DNA of 64,000 nucleotides from contig NC_092878.1 in NCBI RefSeq assembly GCF_028372415.1, positions 138,110,250 to 138,174,249 of the forward strand, in the 5' to 3' direction. The position numbers and the translations under genes are program-made. Below, one piece after another: positions 45,535 through 56,190 of this stretch. The notes beneath the pieces are model-generated. The model had not been told where the DNA came from. It ran no database searches and was given only the letters and a program-made list of their open reading frames with translations. The DNA comes from Notamacropus eugenii. Taxonomy: Eukaryota > Chordata > Mammalia > Diprotodontia > Macropodidae. The stretch's first letter is position 1, and each line of letters begins with the position of its first letter.

Positions 45535-46055
45535 TATTGTGGTGGAATGCTATTGTGCTATAAGAAATGATGAGTTTAATGATCTTAGAAAAACATGGAT
45601 TGACTTGCATGAAATAATGGTGAGTGAAATGAGCAAAACCAAGAGAACATGGCATACAGTAAAAGCAATATTGTTTGAGTGATTAGGTCATTTTGAGCAT
45701 TATAAGTAATCATTTAACTACAAAAGGAAATATGAGGGAAAACCCTATCTGTACCCAAAGAAAGAACTGATAAATAGAAATATATATAGAATAATTTCAC
45801 ATATTATATGCACACACATACACATATGTGTTTATGTCTAATGGCAACCATCTCTAGGGCAGTGAGAGGGAGGGATGAAAAAAGCAGAGAAAAAAGAAAT
45901 TTACATGATAATTTTACTATATATTTAAAAGGAACAGCAAGTCATACATAAAAGATTTACAGTTTCATGTGAAATCATCTGTTTTTATTATACTGTTATG
46001 GAAATACCATCATTTTATCCCCTAAATTAGAAACAAAATAAAGAAAAATGCTTGC
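45535..46055 (+). mobile_element. Non-LTR retroelement 3' region, longest of 4 copies
   Basis: 'ggtggaatgctattgtgctataagaaatgatgag', 'cttgcatgaaataatggtgagtgaaatgagcaaaaccaagagaacatgg' and 'aaagaaagaactgataaatagaaa' lead into the shared tail 'atttacatgataattttactatatatttaaaaggaacagcaa...atgttatgg-like...aaaataaagaaaa'. I take it as the 3' end of an L1-like marsupial element. Confidence 0.6.
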
Positions 46056-46214
46056 TGATTGGTTGATTTGTAAAGATTGCAACTTATCGATCCCTTTTCC
46101 TCCCATGCAACTTTTGTCCACAGCCCACGTGCATTTTCCCAAAGGATTCATGTAATACTCTGGGAGTCTTCCTCCACATACTCCCATATGCCTTTGTATA
46201 CTCATATCTATTTA

Positions 46215-46390
46215 CTAGGGGCCATTGCCAGCCATTCTGACCTATGTGCCAGTGGACTCCGATGACTCTGGAGGAGAGAGTGAGGCTGATGCACAACCCT
46301 TTCTCATTTAGATATAATTCACTTGCAAGTCAATACATCGCTCTCCTGATGTCATTGGTTCTCTTTGAGAAAGAAAGAAGGACAAAGAGC
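46215..46390 (+). mobile_element. Composite marsupial SINE, opposite orientation
   Basis: 'gtgccagtggactccgatgactctggaggagagagtgaggctg', 'attcacttgcaagtcaatacatcgctctcctgatgtcattgg' and 'tctctttgagaaagaaagaaggac' are the reverse complement of the 61030 copy's blocks. Confidence 0.75.
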
Positions 46391-46499
46391 AAGAATCTAC
46401 GTCCTTAGGTAGTTTAGCTAGGTAACACTTGGTTGAGGCCATAAGGGCTAGGGACTTTCAAGCTCTGTCCTTTACCTGCCTTCCTGGTTTTATTTATTG

Positions 46500-46630
46500 T
46501 TATTCATTATTTTATTTATTCATTCATCTTCTATCCAATCATATTATTCCAATTAATTTAATTAATATATTAATTCTATATTATATTATAAAATATATTT
46601 ATTATATATTTATATTTAATTTACTATTTA
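46500..46630. repeat. AT-rich low-complexity stretch
   Basis: TTATTTA/ATATTA runs of about 130 bp. Confidence 0.8.
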
Positions 46631-47324
46631 TTGCTTTAAGGTTGTTTCTGTCCTCAGAAGGGGAATTGGACCCCCAGTTGTTCAGTTCTAATTCCACCTC
46701 AGCTTCCTGAAGGGGGGGAATTCCCACAAAACCTTGTTTTTGGCTCTAGCCTAAGGAGAAGGGGTAAGAAAGTCAAAAAATGTACTCAGAGTCCAAACCT
46801 AAGAATGGAACGGGAAGTTCTAGTCGTACACAGGAAGAGAGTGCTAAGCATAAAAAATCATAGAATTGAATGATTACAATCAAGAGAGAGGCTAATATTC
46901 ACAACTCATTGGGACATTTGCAATCTGGCTGATCATTAGCTATTTTATATTTTACTTATTCTGAATACATTACAATCAGGGCCAAGTGGACTCTTTTCTT
47001 CTTAGTGATTTCTTTCTCTGTGAGTAACTCATTCTGTCTTGGCTGCTCTGCCTGCTGTTGACTATTCCAGTGGTATTTATTCTACTGATTGGATGATGGG
47101 AGGTGGCAGATGCCAACTGCTTTCAGAGATCTCCCACAGCCCCAGGGAGGAAGGATAAGAGATACAAACAGGAGGAATCCTCATCTCAGACACAGATTCA
47201 TAGTGGAGGCCATGGGCTGGCCAGCAGCACATACCACCCATGCCCCCTACACCAGACCTCTAGAGTCAAAGAGGAATCCTTACACTGACCTCCTTCCTGT
47301 TACTTGCCCTAGGCTCTTCATCTC
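46631..47324. other. Unassigned sequence
   Basis: Open frames at 47089-47328 and 47103-47288 overlap in two registers and match nothing I recognise. Confidence 0.4.
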
Positions 47325-47665
47325 CTAACTCTGGGCATCTTCACAGGCTCCCATACTTGGAATGTTCCTCCTCCTCATTTCTGCCTCCTGGCTTGCCTGA
47401 CTTCCTTTAAGTCTCAGCTAAAACCCTGCCTTCTACAGGAAGCCTTTCTTGATGCTCCTTAATTCTATGACTCCCTCTGTAATTTCCAGTTTCTCTTGTA
47501 GGTAGCATGTTTGTACATGGTTTTTTTTTGCATGTTGTTCCTCCCATTAGATTGTAAACTCCTTAAGAGCAGGACCTGTCTTTTGCCTTTCTTTTTATCC
47601 TCAACATTTAGATGCTGGCACATAGCAGACACTTAATACATGTTTATTGACCTTGAGGCTAACAG
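47325..47665 (+). mobile_element. L2-type LINE 3' end, sense
   Basis: 'ttaagtctcagctaaaaccctgccttctacaggaagcctttcttgatgctcc', 'ttagattgtaaactccttaagagcaggacctgtcttttgcc' and 'ggcacatagcagacacttaatacatgtttattgacc', a well-preserved 3' end. Confidence 0.85.
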
Positions 47666-49305
47666 AATGTAGAAGTTTGTGAAGGGATTGCCCCCTTTGT
47701 ACATCCAAGAAATTCTTAGGTCAGCAGCTAAGTCAATGACAAATGGCTGACAAAAGATGGGTCCTCCATTGTGTATCACTGAGAAGGTGCTGCATTATCA
47801 TCAAAAGAATCTGATTTCATTGGTGCAGATGCAACCTCCATGGATGCATATCACAACTCTTCCATGGTGTTCTTCATGACTTGCTGCGGCCAAACAGATT
47901 CATCACCTGATTGGTGGCCATCCTTCTCATGATAAAGTTCTCCAAAATCACTTAAGCTGGTTTAATAGGCAACCATTGGGTCATTGGGTTCATTCCTGAG
48001 GGCTTAATAATGGGAATAATAATAGCACTTACCTCATAGGGTTGTTGTAAGGATCAGGTAAAGTGCTTTGCAAACCTTAGAGTCATCAGTGCTATGGTTG
48101 TTTATCATCATCATCTTCATGGCTGTCAGTTATACTTTGCTGTTGCTTTACGACTAACCTATTTCTTCTTCAGCTATACCTCTCTATGATGCTATCTTTT
48201 ATGCCACCTTGCAGATACCCAACATGTGTTTTTCCATTGTCTTTTGGACACCCTGAAACTTGAATGCTTTGGAGAGAGTAGCATTCCATGATCTTCAACC
48301 ATCATGACAAGAGTATTGGCATTGAAAAGACTGGCTCATGTTTCAGGGAGAAACTCAGAGTCATTAAAGCTCCGTACAGCTTTCCAAATGGAATCCAACC
48401 TACTGCCTCTTCATTCCTAGGACCAGAATGTTGTTCATCTGCAATGGTTTTTAAATATGTTTTTCCTGATGTAATTAGTAAAAGGAGGGAGAAAGAAGCG
48501 TGGTTGTGATAAGGTAACATTCATCAATTTCTCTGTTCTGGAGTTTTAGTACACATTTTTTTTCAGAAACACTAGTGGTTTCCAGTACACTGTAAATATG
48601 ACACATATCCTCTCCTTAACTGTTTTATCGAACAGCAGAAAGGATCTCTTCTGCCACAAATAAATAAGAATTAATATGAATTAATGAGACACATTCATCT
48701 GAGTGTCAAGATGAGTTAGCAATGTTAAAGTTCTTTGGCAAATTTATTACTTAGAAGTTGTTAAATAAATTATCACTTATTTACAACAGGAATTATTTTA
48801 TAATTTTTATACTTTCTAGGCAATGATCAGATGAATCCTTTGTGGAAAATCTATAGGAGAATATGAGCAAGAGTTGTATAGATTTTTAAGGCTTGCACTC
48901 TGTACTACTAGAGAATTAAGAAGATAACAGATCCTTCAAAATATTAAGCAATTGTTTTCTTAGAAATCATGAATTTATATAGGTGTTAAAATTATAGACC
49001 CTAAAGCCATCCAGTTACTTCAGCATATATAGCAATCCTTTATAATTATTCCGGGTGAGATGTTTTTTCACTTAGTTGTATTCCACTGTCATAATATTTC
49101 AAAAAAGGACTTTCATCAAATGAACTCTTTTATATATATATAAAATAGTATCTTTATTGGTGAAGAGATCTGTTAATCCTTAATTAGTAGATGTTTACTG
49201 AATTTTTCCCCCTAATGAAATGAAGGGGATTCTAGAACATTGATTTCCTTAGTTATAGGCTAAGATCATGGGGTCCTATATCGAGGGCTAGAAATGACCT
49301 CTGAG
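47666..49305. other. Unassigned, with a MIR piece
   Basis: A sense MIR tail lies at 47995-48085 ('aataatagcacttacctcatagggttgttgtaaggatcagg'). 48120-48520 looks repeat-derived (possibly RTE-like) but no hallmark is certain. An ATATAT run lies at 49131-49143. Confidence 0.4.
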
Positions 49306-49309
49306 CTTA

Positions 49310-49480
49310 TCCATATGGTGTCAAACTTAAATAGAAATGGCTCTCTGCTGGTTGCATATTGACTTAGAAAACCACACATTAGCATTACCTACATTTTATT
49401 TTATTTTTATTTATTTTGTTATGTATTTCCAAATTACATTTTAATCTAGTTTTGGCTGAGGGGTTGATACAGGTAAACTA
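49310..49480. mobile_element. hAT-like MITE, third, partial copy
   Basis: 'ggtgtcaaacttaaatagaaatggct', 'gcatattgacttagaaaaccacacattagcattacctac' and 'caaattacattttaatct' are the internal blocks of the same family. The right end is decayed. Confidence 0.55.
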
Positions 49481-49484
49481 GACC

Positions 49485-49640
49485 AGTTTCCTAATTTTAC
49501 AGATGAGGAAATGAGACTGGAAAGGTTAAGTGTCTTACTTGTCCAAGATCACATAGGTGGTAGGAAATACACTCAGGATATGAATATAGGTTATTTAAAT
49601 ACAATGCTCTTTCCATTGTATGACATTGCTTTTCTGTGAG
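49485..49640 (-). mobile_element. MIR fragment
   Basis: 'ctaattttacagatgaggaaatgagactggaaaggttaagtgtctta' and 'ccaagatcacataggtgg'. Confidence 0.8.
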
Positions 49641-49919
49641 ATGAAGTCATCCTGAGAAAATAAGGAGGCATATGGAGCTGAAAGCTGGCCAGGAAGGATA
49701 TGAACTGTTTGTTGGACCCAACAAGTATCTTACTCCAGCTTTTCCTGATGAGCTTCTTACAGGCACTGTAAATATGACCTTGGCTAGAGGTCTACCGGGG
49801 GCCAAGACTCTGAACAAAATATTTTCAGTGTAGTGGGTACTTCGAAGTTACCAGACATGTGGAACCCAGGCTCAAAGACAGTGGGGATCTGAACCTCATG
49901 GCAATAGCTAAATGGTTCT
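49641..49919. other. Unassigned sequence
   Basis: Nothing recognised. Confidence 0.4.
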
Positions 49920-50232
49920 ATAAAGGAATTAATAATAATAAAGCATTTGTTAAGCACTTAGTAAGGTAGATGGAATAACAATGATAATAACATTTACATA
50001 TAGTACTTTAAGGTTTACAAAGCACTTTATAAATATTTCATTTTGTCCCCATAACAGTCCTAGAAGGTAAGTGTTTTTAATTAACTTCCTTTTACAGATG
50101 AGGAAATAAGTCTGAGAAAGTTGCTTGCTCAGGGTTACACAGTAATTGACTGCAGTCAGATTTGAACTTATCTTCCTGGATTTTCCAGGCTCTAGTGTTC
50201 TATCCTCTGTAGCACCTAGCTGCCTAGGTGTC
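49920..50232 (-). mobile_element. MIR SINE, long copy
   Basis: 'aataataaagcatttgttaagcactta', 'ggtttacaaagcactttataaatatttcattttgtccccataacagtcc', 'ttttacagatgaggaaataag', ending 'tctatcctctgtagcacctagctgcc'. Confidence 0.85.
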
Positions 50233-50549
50233 AGTGTCAAGGCATATGGTATTGAGTCTTCTTTATCAATCAATCAACAAGAATTTGTTAAATTCATAGT
50301 GATATTTCTATTGATAAAACAATATCAGTTTCAGATTTTGAAGCATTTGATAGTGTCAAAGACTTCGGTAGTAAGCATTTTCTTCCCTGGGTCTTCAGTC
50401 GCTAGGGTTCCTGGGTATTTGTCCATTTGGGGAGTTTCAGTTGCTGGGTTAGGTCTACACAAAGGTTGCTCCCTGGACAATGGTTAGGAGGAAGGACTGT
50501 CTGGAATCAGGAACTATAGTCTGGGGGCAGAGTGCTATTAATCCACAGG

Positions 50550-50795
50550 TTTTTGAGCAGGTAGATGGCACAGTAGATAAAGTACTGGGCCTGGAGTCAG
50601 GAACACTTGAGTTCAAAATGAGCCTCCGACACTTTTTAGCTATGTGACCCTGGGCAAGTTGCTTAACCTGTCTTCCTGTTTATCTGCAGGGATAATAAAG
50701 ATAATAATAGTACCAACCTTCTTGGGTTGTTGTGATGAGCAAATAAAATAGTATTTATTAAAGCACCGTATAAATTGGTATATGATGGTGATGAT
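50550..50795 (+). mobile_element. tRNA-derived SINE/MIR chimera
   Basis: Marsupial head 'gcaggtagatggcacagtagataaagtactgggcctggagtcagg' with a MIR tail 'ataataatagtaccaaccttcttgggttgttgtgatgagcaaataaa'. Confidence 0.8.
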
Positions 50796-51235
50796 GATGG
50801 TAACTGTCCATTGGTGGCAAATGGAATAGGGCTCAGATACTCTTCAAGGCCAATAAGAGCACTTTTCACTTTAAGGACAAGGAAAGCTGCTTAGTGAATC
50901 TTCTTCAAGAAAGTTAATGAATCATCAAGATTTCCATAAATATGAAGTAACTACCGAGGCAGTGAAGGATGGTCTTAAATCCTGATCTACAGGTTTTGGA
51001 GGGCACCAAAGAGATCTCTAGTGATAGAGAAAGAAGAAGCTGTAAAAGCACCATCAGCAGTGACAAGAGCACTCCAACATAACCAAAGCATGCTGGAAGC
51101 CCATGGGAATCATCATTAGTGGGGGAGACAGAAATGAAGTGCTTCCATGAGCCAGGGGCTTCAATCCCAGAGAGAAGATTGTGAAACAGATATCAGAAGA
51201 CCCCGAGCAGGCTTGATCAAAAAACTGTATCAGCT
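50796..51235. other. Unassigned sequence
   Basis: No signal recognised. Confidence 0.4.
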
Positions 51236-51239
51236 TTAT

Positions 51240-51500
51240 TTAAAAAAAAAATTTTTTTGGCAAGGTCATCGGGCTTAAGTGACTTGCTCAGGATCATACA
51301 GCTAGTAAGTGTCAAGTGTCTGAGGTCGGATTTGAACTCAGGTCCTCGACTCCAGGACCTGTGCTCCATTTCCTTTTTTGTTTTTTGGCAAGGCAGTTGG
51401 GGCTAAGTGACTTGCCCAGGGTCACACAACTAGTAAGTGTCAATATCAGATTGAAAAAAACAAAGCCAAAAAACAACCCCCTACCCCCCCCCCCCCCCAA
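51240..51500 (-). mobile_element. Two short marsupial SINEs in tandem, both reverse
   Basis: 51250-51365 ('ttttttggcaaggtcatcgggcttaagtgacttgctcagg') is followed at once by 51370-51450 ('ttttttggcaaggcagttggggctaagtgacttgcccagg'). The second is truncated at its tRNA end. A (C)14 run lies at 51485-51498. Confidence 0.85.
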
Positions 51501-52438
51501 AATTCAAAACAGATCTGTACTGACTGACTGGAGAGAAGAGCTACAAAAAGAGGTTGTCAGATAAAAGAGGGGGAAGAAAGAAAGATTAGAGCTCAGTTCT
51601 CTGTACCTTGGAAGGTACATGGAAGGATATGGTTCATTTTTAAGACTTCTGTAGCTTTGTAACTTTCCTTCTTTTTTGGCTGGTTTGAGTCCCTGTAGGC
51701 TCTACTTGAACAAGCCAGCAGTTAGAAATCCTTAAGAAATACTTAAAGAAGGATCTAATGTTGACTTCAGTGTCAGCAGGATAGGGAAGAAATTCAAAAC
51801 TTACACTTTTTTTTTTTGCAGAGAATCAGGGGGAGAGGAATTCAGAAAGAGAGAAGTACTAGTGTTATTGAGAAGCCAGTAGAGGGAATCAGGGAGACAA
51901 AGTCTACACCTGGTTGGTAGAGAAGTGGAGGGTCAAGTGGGGGGTAGAGAGTTGATGGCATCATAGATCTATTTTATGTGTCAACATAATAGTGAATGAA
52001 GATTGCTGGACCCAATGGGAAATGATGCCAGCACCTGCTATTGAAGATGGAGCATATTTTGCAGTAAGACAAGATGAATTATTGGCTAAAGCTACTTTCT
52101 GATTCTGAGCTTAAAAATGGTTACCATGGTGACCTCTTTCTGAAAATAGACATATGGTTTCTCCCTCTAAACAGGTTTTAGCTTTGTCTCTCCTTAAATA
52201 AAGGAATTTTCATTATTTATATTCAAGTTCTTACTTACGTTTCAATTTGTAAATCAATGAGCCTGACAAGCAGATGTAGACAGAGCATCCATCACAATTG
52301 CTTGCGGAGGAAGGTAGTTATCAAGTGTCTTATCGCCGTTCTGTAGATATCAAGGAGAAGGAGATTAAGTCAGTCTGTTGCCAATCTGCATACATCTGTC
52401 TCTTCTGCCTTCGAGTTGTTTGATCTATTGGGAAGCAG
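51501..52438. other. Unassigned sequence
   Basis: 51780-51960 is purine-rich and may be decayed LINE. The remainder is not recognised. Confidence 0.35.
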
Positions 52439-52439
52439 C

Positions 52440-52645
52440 AGCAAGGGGCAGTGAAATGATGGTGAATTTGGAGTCAGATGACCAGGGTTCAAATCAGTGC
52501 TCTTATCACTTAGTACCTGTGTGACCTTGGACAAATGACTTAACCTAGATGAGTCTCAGTTTCCTCACCTATAAAAAGAGAGCATTGGACTAGATGACCT
52601 CTCAGGTCCTTTCCAATCCTAAATCTATGCTTCTATGAGGTATCC
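52440..52645 (+). mobile_element. MIR SINE
   Basis: 'gagtcagatgaccagggttcaaatcagtgctc', 'tgtgaccttggacaaatgacttaacctagatgagtctcagtttcctcacc' and the 'ttggactagatgacctctcaggtcctttccaatcctaaa' end. Confidence 0.85.
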
Positions 52646-52649
52646 AATA

Positions 52650-53780
52650 TATTAGAGGGGATAGTCTCTTAAAGGTCATGGAAAGGAGAGTATTCAGAAA
52701 GAGAGGTTGGTCAATAGAGTTAATACCATAGAAGTCAAGGAGGATGAAGACAGAACCAAAGACCATTGTATGAGGCCATCATTGATGAACTTTGAGAGAG
52801 GAATCCATGAAATTTTGTAGTGACATTCCCAGTGACAAAACTATATGAATTTAACTACTTGACAATGTCAAAGAGGAAGATGAAGAGGCAAAAAGGGTTT
52901 CAATAGTACAGTGAGGAAACCAAAATGTAAGAGACTGAGGAGAGAGTGAATGCTTAGGCAGCACTGGAATGATGAGACCATAGTTAAATGGAACAGGAAC
53001 ATCAAAGGAAGATTTTTTTTAATATGTAGGAATGAAGAAGGATGAATGTGTTTGAAGACACATAGGAAAATACTCATTTCTGAAAGAGAGAATAGCAGTC
53101 CAAAAAAGGAAACAAGATCATTGCTGGAGTAATGTCCTGGAAGAGATGGGAAGTGATGAGATTAGAGGTAAAGGTAGGGAGATTAGATTTTTGCTTTAAT
53201 TTTTTTTAATTAACAAGAATTATTTTCTTTCTGATTCATATACTCCTTGCCACAATAGGGGGAAAATCCAGAAAAAAACCCCAAAACCTTTGTAACAAAT
53301 TTACATGTCTAGAGAAAACAAATCCCTAATTGACCATGTCCTCTAAATATCTGTCTCACCCTGCACCTTGCCATTGTCTTTCTTTCCAGAGGTGGGCAGC
53401 ACTCATCATGACCAATCTTCTGGAATTGTGGTTGGTCATTGTCTTGATCAGAGTTCTTAAGTTTTGTACGACTATCTTTACAGTGTTAGTAGCATGTATG
53501 TTATTCTCCTTGTTAGAGGGATTGGCACTAGCAAGTGATTAGATACATCTCTTTCACTGAGACAAGAAGGAAGGGGGAAAATAGAAAATGATGCTAAGAA
53601 GTTTTGAGGAGGAAAAAAGGTCCAACGAGTGGTCTCAGATTTCTCAGTGAAATAGGAGGACAAATGATCTGACAGAAAGTTTGGAGTATACAGATACCAC
53701 TAGGGACTTGAAGAGACAGGAAGCAATTTGGATAGAGGAGAGTAGGATTTCTGAGGACCCAGCTGAGGGCATGCACCGGA
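52650..53780 (-). mobile_element. L2/CR1-clade LINE, antisense, interrupted by an L1 3' end (53205-53510)
   Basis: The left part shares 'gaagtcaaggaggatgaagacagaaccaaagaccattg' and 'cattgatgaactttgagaga' with other copies. The right part starts 'ttagagggattggcactagcaagtgattagatacatctctttcactgag', equivalent to 'gtagagggattgatcttcatgaggagaaaggacagctcttcaac' at 1979-2022, so the element resumes after the insertion. Confidence 0.65.
53205..53510 (-). mobile_element. L1 3' end, antisense, inside the L2
   Basis: 'gtaacaaatttacatgtctagagaaaacaaatccctaattgaccatgtcc' and 'gaggtgggcagcactcatcatgaccaatcttctggaattgtggttggtcattgtcttgatcagagttcttaagt' parallel 38180-38290. Confidence 0.8.
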
Positions 53781-53930
53781 AATTTATAGCTTGTAAAAAT
53801 CAGATGAATTTCAATTTTCTTTATGGTAAAAGGTGTTCAGAGTTCCAATTTAGTTCCAAAAATTTATAGCCTGTAAAATCAAATGAATTTCAATTTTCTG
53901 TGGTTAAAGGTGTTCAAAGTTCCTATTTAG
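53780..53930. repeat. Direct tandem duplication, 80-bp period
   Basis: 53780-53859 and 53860-53930 both start aaatttatagc and contain 'atgaatttcaattttct', 'aaggtgttca' and 'agttcc'. They have diverged by several substitutions and small indels. Confidence 0.85.
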
Positions 53931-54244
53931 GATTCCAGGAATTGCATAACTTCCTCCCCATATCCCTACCCCCTCATAGCACATGAATAAACTTGCCACT
54001 GTGAATTGGAATTTTTCCAGATTCAAGCGAAAATAATGATGGGCTTTCTTGGTCTGAGGCAAGGGCTCCAGTTGGAGCAGGGGTGAGAAATTCAACAGGT
54101 TTAGGAATGAGAAACCGTGGAGTGCTCTGGCCTTGAAATGGCATAAAAACCCTACGAAGATTCTTGGTCTGGGATGACTTCCGTATCTGTCAAGCACTCT
54201 GGGGACTGACCTTCCTGCCAGTATCTGATCAGGATTTATCTTCC
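53931..54244. other. Unassigned sequence
   Basis: Nothing recognised. The frame at 53904-54197 (minus) matches no family that I know. Confidence 0.4.
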
Positions 54245-54705
54245 TGGCTGCTGTAGTAAAAGTCTTGGAGTCAGACGATGTCAGAGTCTGGTTCTGTCAC
54301 TTTATATCTGTGTGGCCTTGGGTAAGTCATTTAATACTCTAAACCTCTGAGGGCAGCTAGGTGGTACACTGGGTAGAAGGCTGGGCTTGGAGTTCAGAAG
54401 ACTTGAGTTCAAATATGACTTCACACACTTACTAGCTGTGTGACCCTGGACAGGTCACAACCTCTGTTTGCCTCAGTTTCCTTATCTGTAGAACAGTGAT
54501 AATAATAACAACACCTATCTAAGGTGTTGCTCAAATGAGATGACTTTTTTATAGCATTTTATAAACCTTCAAGTGCCAAATAAATGCTAGGTTTTATTTT
54601 ATTACTATCATTATTATTATTAATTATTTCCTCATCTGTAAAATGGAGGGGTTGATCTAGATGACCTCTAACTTTTCTTCCAGTTCTAAATTTATGATCC
54701 TGTCA
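54245..54705 (+). mobile_element. MIR split by a second MIR-type SINE
   Basis: Outer copy: 54245-54345 ('gtcttggagtcagacgatgtcagagtc...ggccttgggtaagtcatttaatac') and 54625-54705 ('tttcctcatctgtaaaatggaggggttgatctagatgacc'). Inner copy: 54350-54620, with a marsupial head 'gggcagctaggtggtacactgggtagaagg' and a MIR tail ending 'aagtgccaaataaatgctagg'. Confidence 0.85.
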
Positions 54706-54980
54706 CCTTTGACTACAATATAGAATATAATCTCACATCGTTTCCACTTTTCTGGTTCTGAGGTGAGCAAACGACCCTCTTAGTAAGAAACAAAGAGAAA
54801 CAGATCAATCAGTGAATATTTATTAAATGCCCAATCCATGCTGAATATCCATTCCTTTCCCCCTTCTTCACCTGTGCTTGTTCTTTTTTCCACTTAGGTC
54901 TTATAAGAAAAGATAAGGCTCCCCAAGCTTCTAATATCAAAAGCACCAGGAATGGGAGCATTTGAAGGCATCTATTTCAT
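54706..54980. other. Unassigned with a short L2 tail
   Basis: 'cagatcaatcagtgaatatttattaaatgcccaatccatgctg' (54800-54845) is an antisense L2-type tail. Confidence 0.5.
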
Positions 54981-54984
54981 TCAA

Positions 54985-55350
54985 CTAATGGAGTGCCAGG
55001 ACTGGAGACAGGGAGACATAAGTGAAAAAAATCCAGCCTCAAGTGCTTATTAGCTGTGTGACTCTGGGCAAGTCATTTAGCCTTTTTCTGCCGCAGTTTT
55101 TTCAACAGTAGAAGGGGAATAATAATTGTACTTATCTCCCAGAAAATCAAATGAGAGAACACTTATGATGTGTTATGTGCCTGGCACATTTATTATTGTT
55201 TCTGTTGTTATCTTCAGGAGAACCTTGGGTTCAAATTCTTGCTCTGATTCTTATTTAAATTATGAAAACTCTCAGGTCCTTCGTTCCTCCATTTGTAAAA
55301 TGAGGATAGTAATGCCCATAGCGTTTATCTTACAGGACTGTTGTGAGAAA
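54985..55350 (+). mobile_element. MIR SINEs, sense
   Basis: 'tagctgtgtgactctgggcaagtcatttagcc', 'aggggaataataattgtacttatctccc' and 'gtgcctggcacatttattattg', then a second partial copy at 55210-55350 ('cttccatttgtaaaatgagg'-type). Confidence 0.75.
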
Positions 55351-55377
55351 AAAGAGTGAGGTCATTTCATTTATATA

Positions 55378-55380
<3 letters not shown>

Positions 55381-55446
<66 letters not shown>
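55381..55446. repeat. (TC)n microsatellite, 33 units
   Basis: Pure TC dinucleotides, ending at gctctg. Confidence 0.97.
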
Positions 55447-55449
<3 letters not shown>

Positions 55450-55689
55450 CTGTATGTTATGGACTCCCTGCCTCCTTTAGCAGTCAGTCTAGCGAAACCT
55501 ATGACTTAATCTGTTTAAATTATTATAGGAAATGCTGAATTTCAGTTAGAGGTTAATAAAGATGTAGTATTTTTCCAATCAGTTCATAGATCTGAGAGAA
55601 ATGATTACTTCTCTCTTATATTAATAACCATTATTTGTCCATAATAATTGACTAAGGCTTTTCCCCTTTTCTATTTCCTCATTCAGAAA
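55447..55689. other. Unassigned sequence
   Basis: Nothing recognised. Confidence 0.4.
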
Positions 55690-56190
55690 TGAGCCCCTGT
55701 AAGTTATTCATGCAGCCTTTGAAGTGCAGGGTTGATAATGAGAGGGAAAACTCAGATCCATTCCAAAGGTAAAGAAAGTTTAGTTTAGATGAATTGATGG
55801 ATTCTGGTCCATTGTGTTTTACTCAGACAGGTTTGAGGGAAAAAGTGGATTTCTCCTTTTTGTCTAGATTACCCTTGATGGGGTGATATGGGTATAGATA
55901 AGTCTCTTTGACCAAGACTTGAATGATCAGAGTGATGTTTCCAGACCCTCATTAGAATAAACCCACCTCTCATTCTAATATTAATTCACTCCAATCAGAG
56001 TTGATTGCCAACCTCAGGAACACCCACTCTTCCAAGGGCCTATGAGCATTGCATGAGTCCCTTGAGGGGTCTTTGACATTTGAGAGTGCTATTGACCCTT
56101 TAATTAATTATATGATAGCATGACTAATAAAATTTTTAATTATCCAGAAACTATGTTTTTGAACTTTTTATACATCATAGATCTTTTGAA
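55690..56190 (+). mobile_element. LTR-like interspersed repeat, copy 2
   Basis: The right end 'gactaataaaatttttaattatccagaaactatgtttttgaactttttata' matches 22870-22925. Upstream are 'attaattcactccaatcagag' and 'gagtcccttgaggggtctttgac'. Its length and the AATAAA near the end would suit an LTR. Confidence 0.4.
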
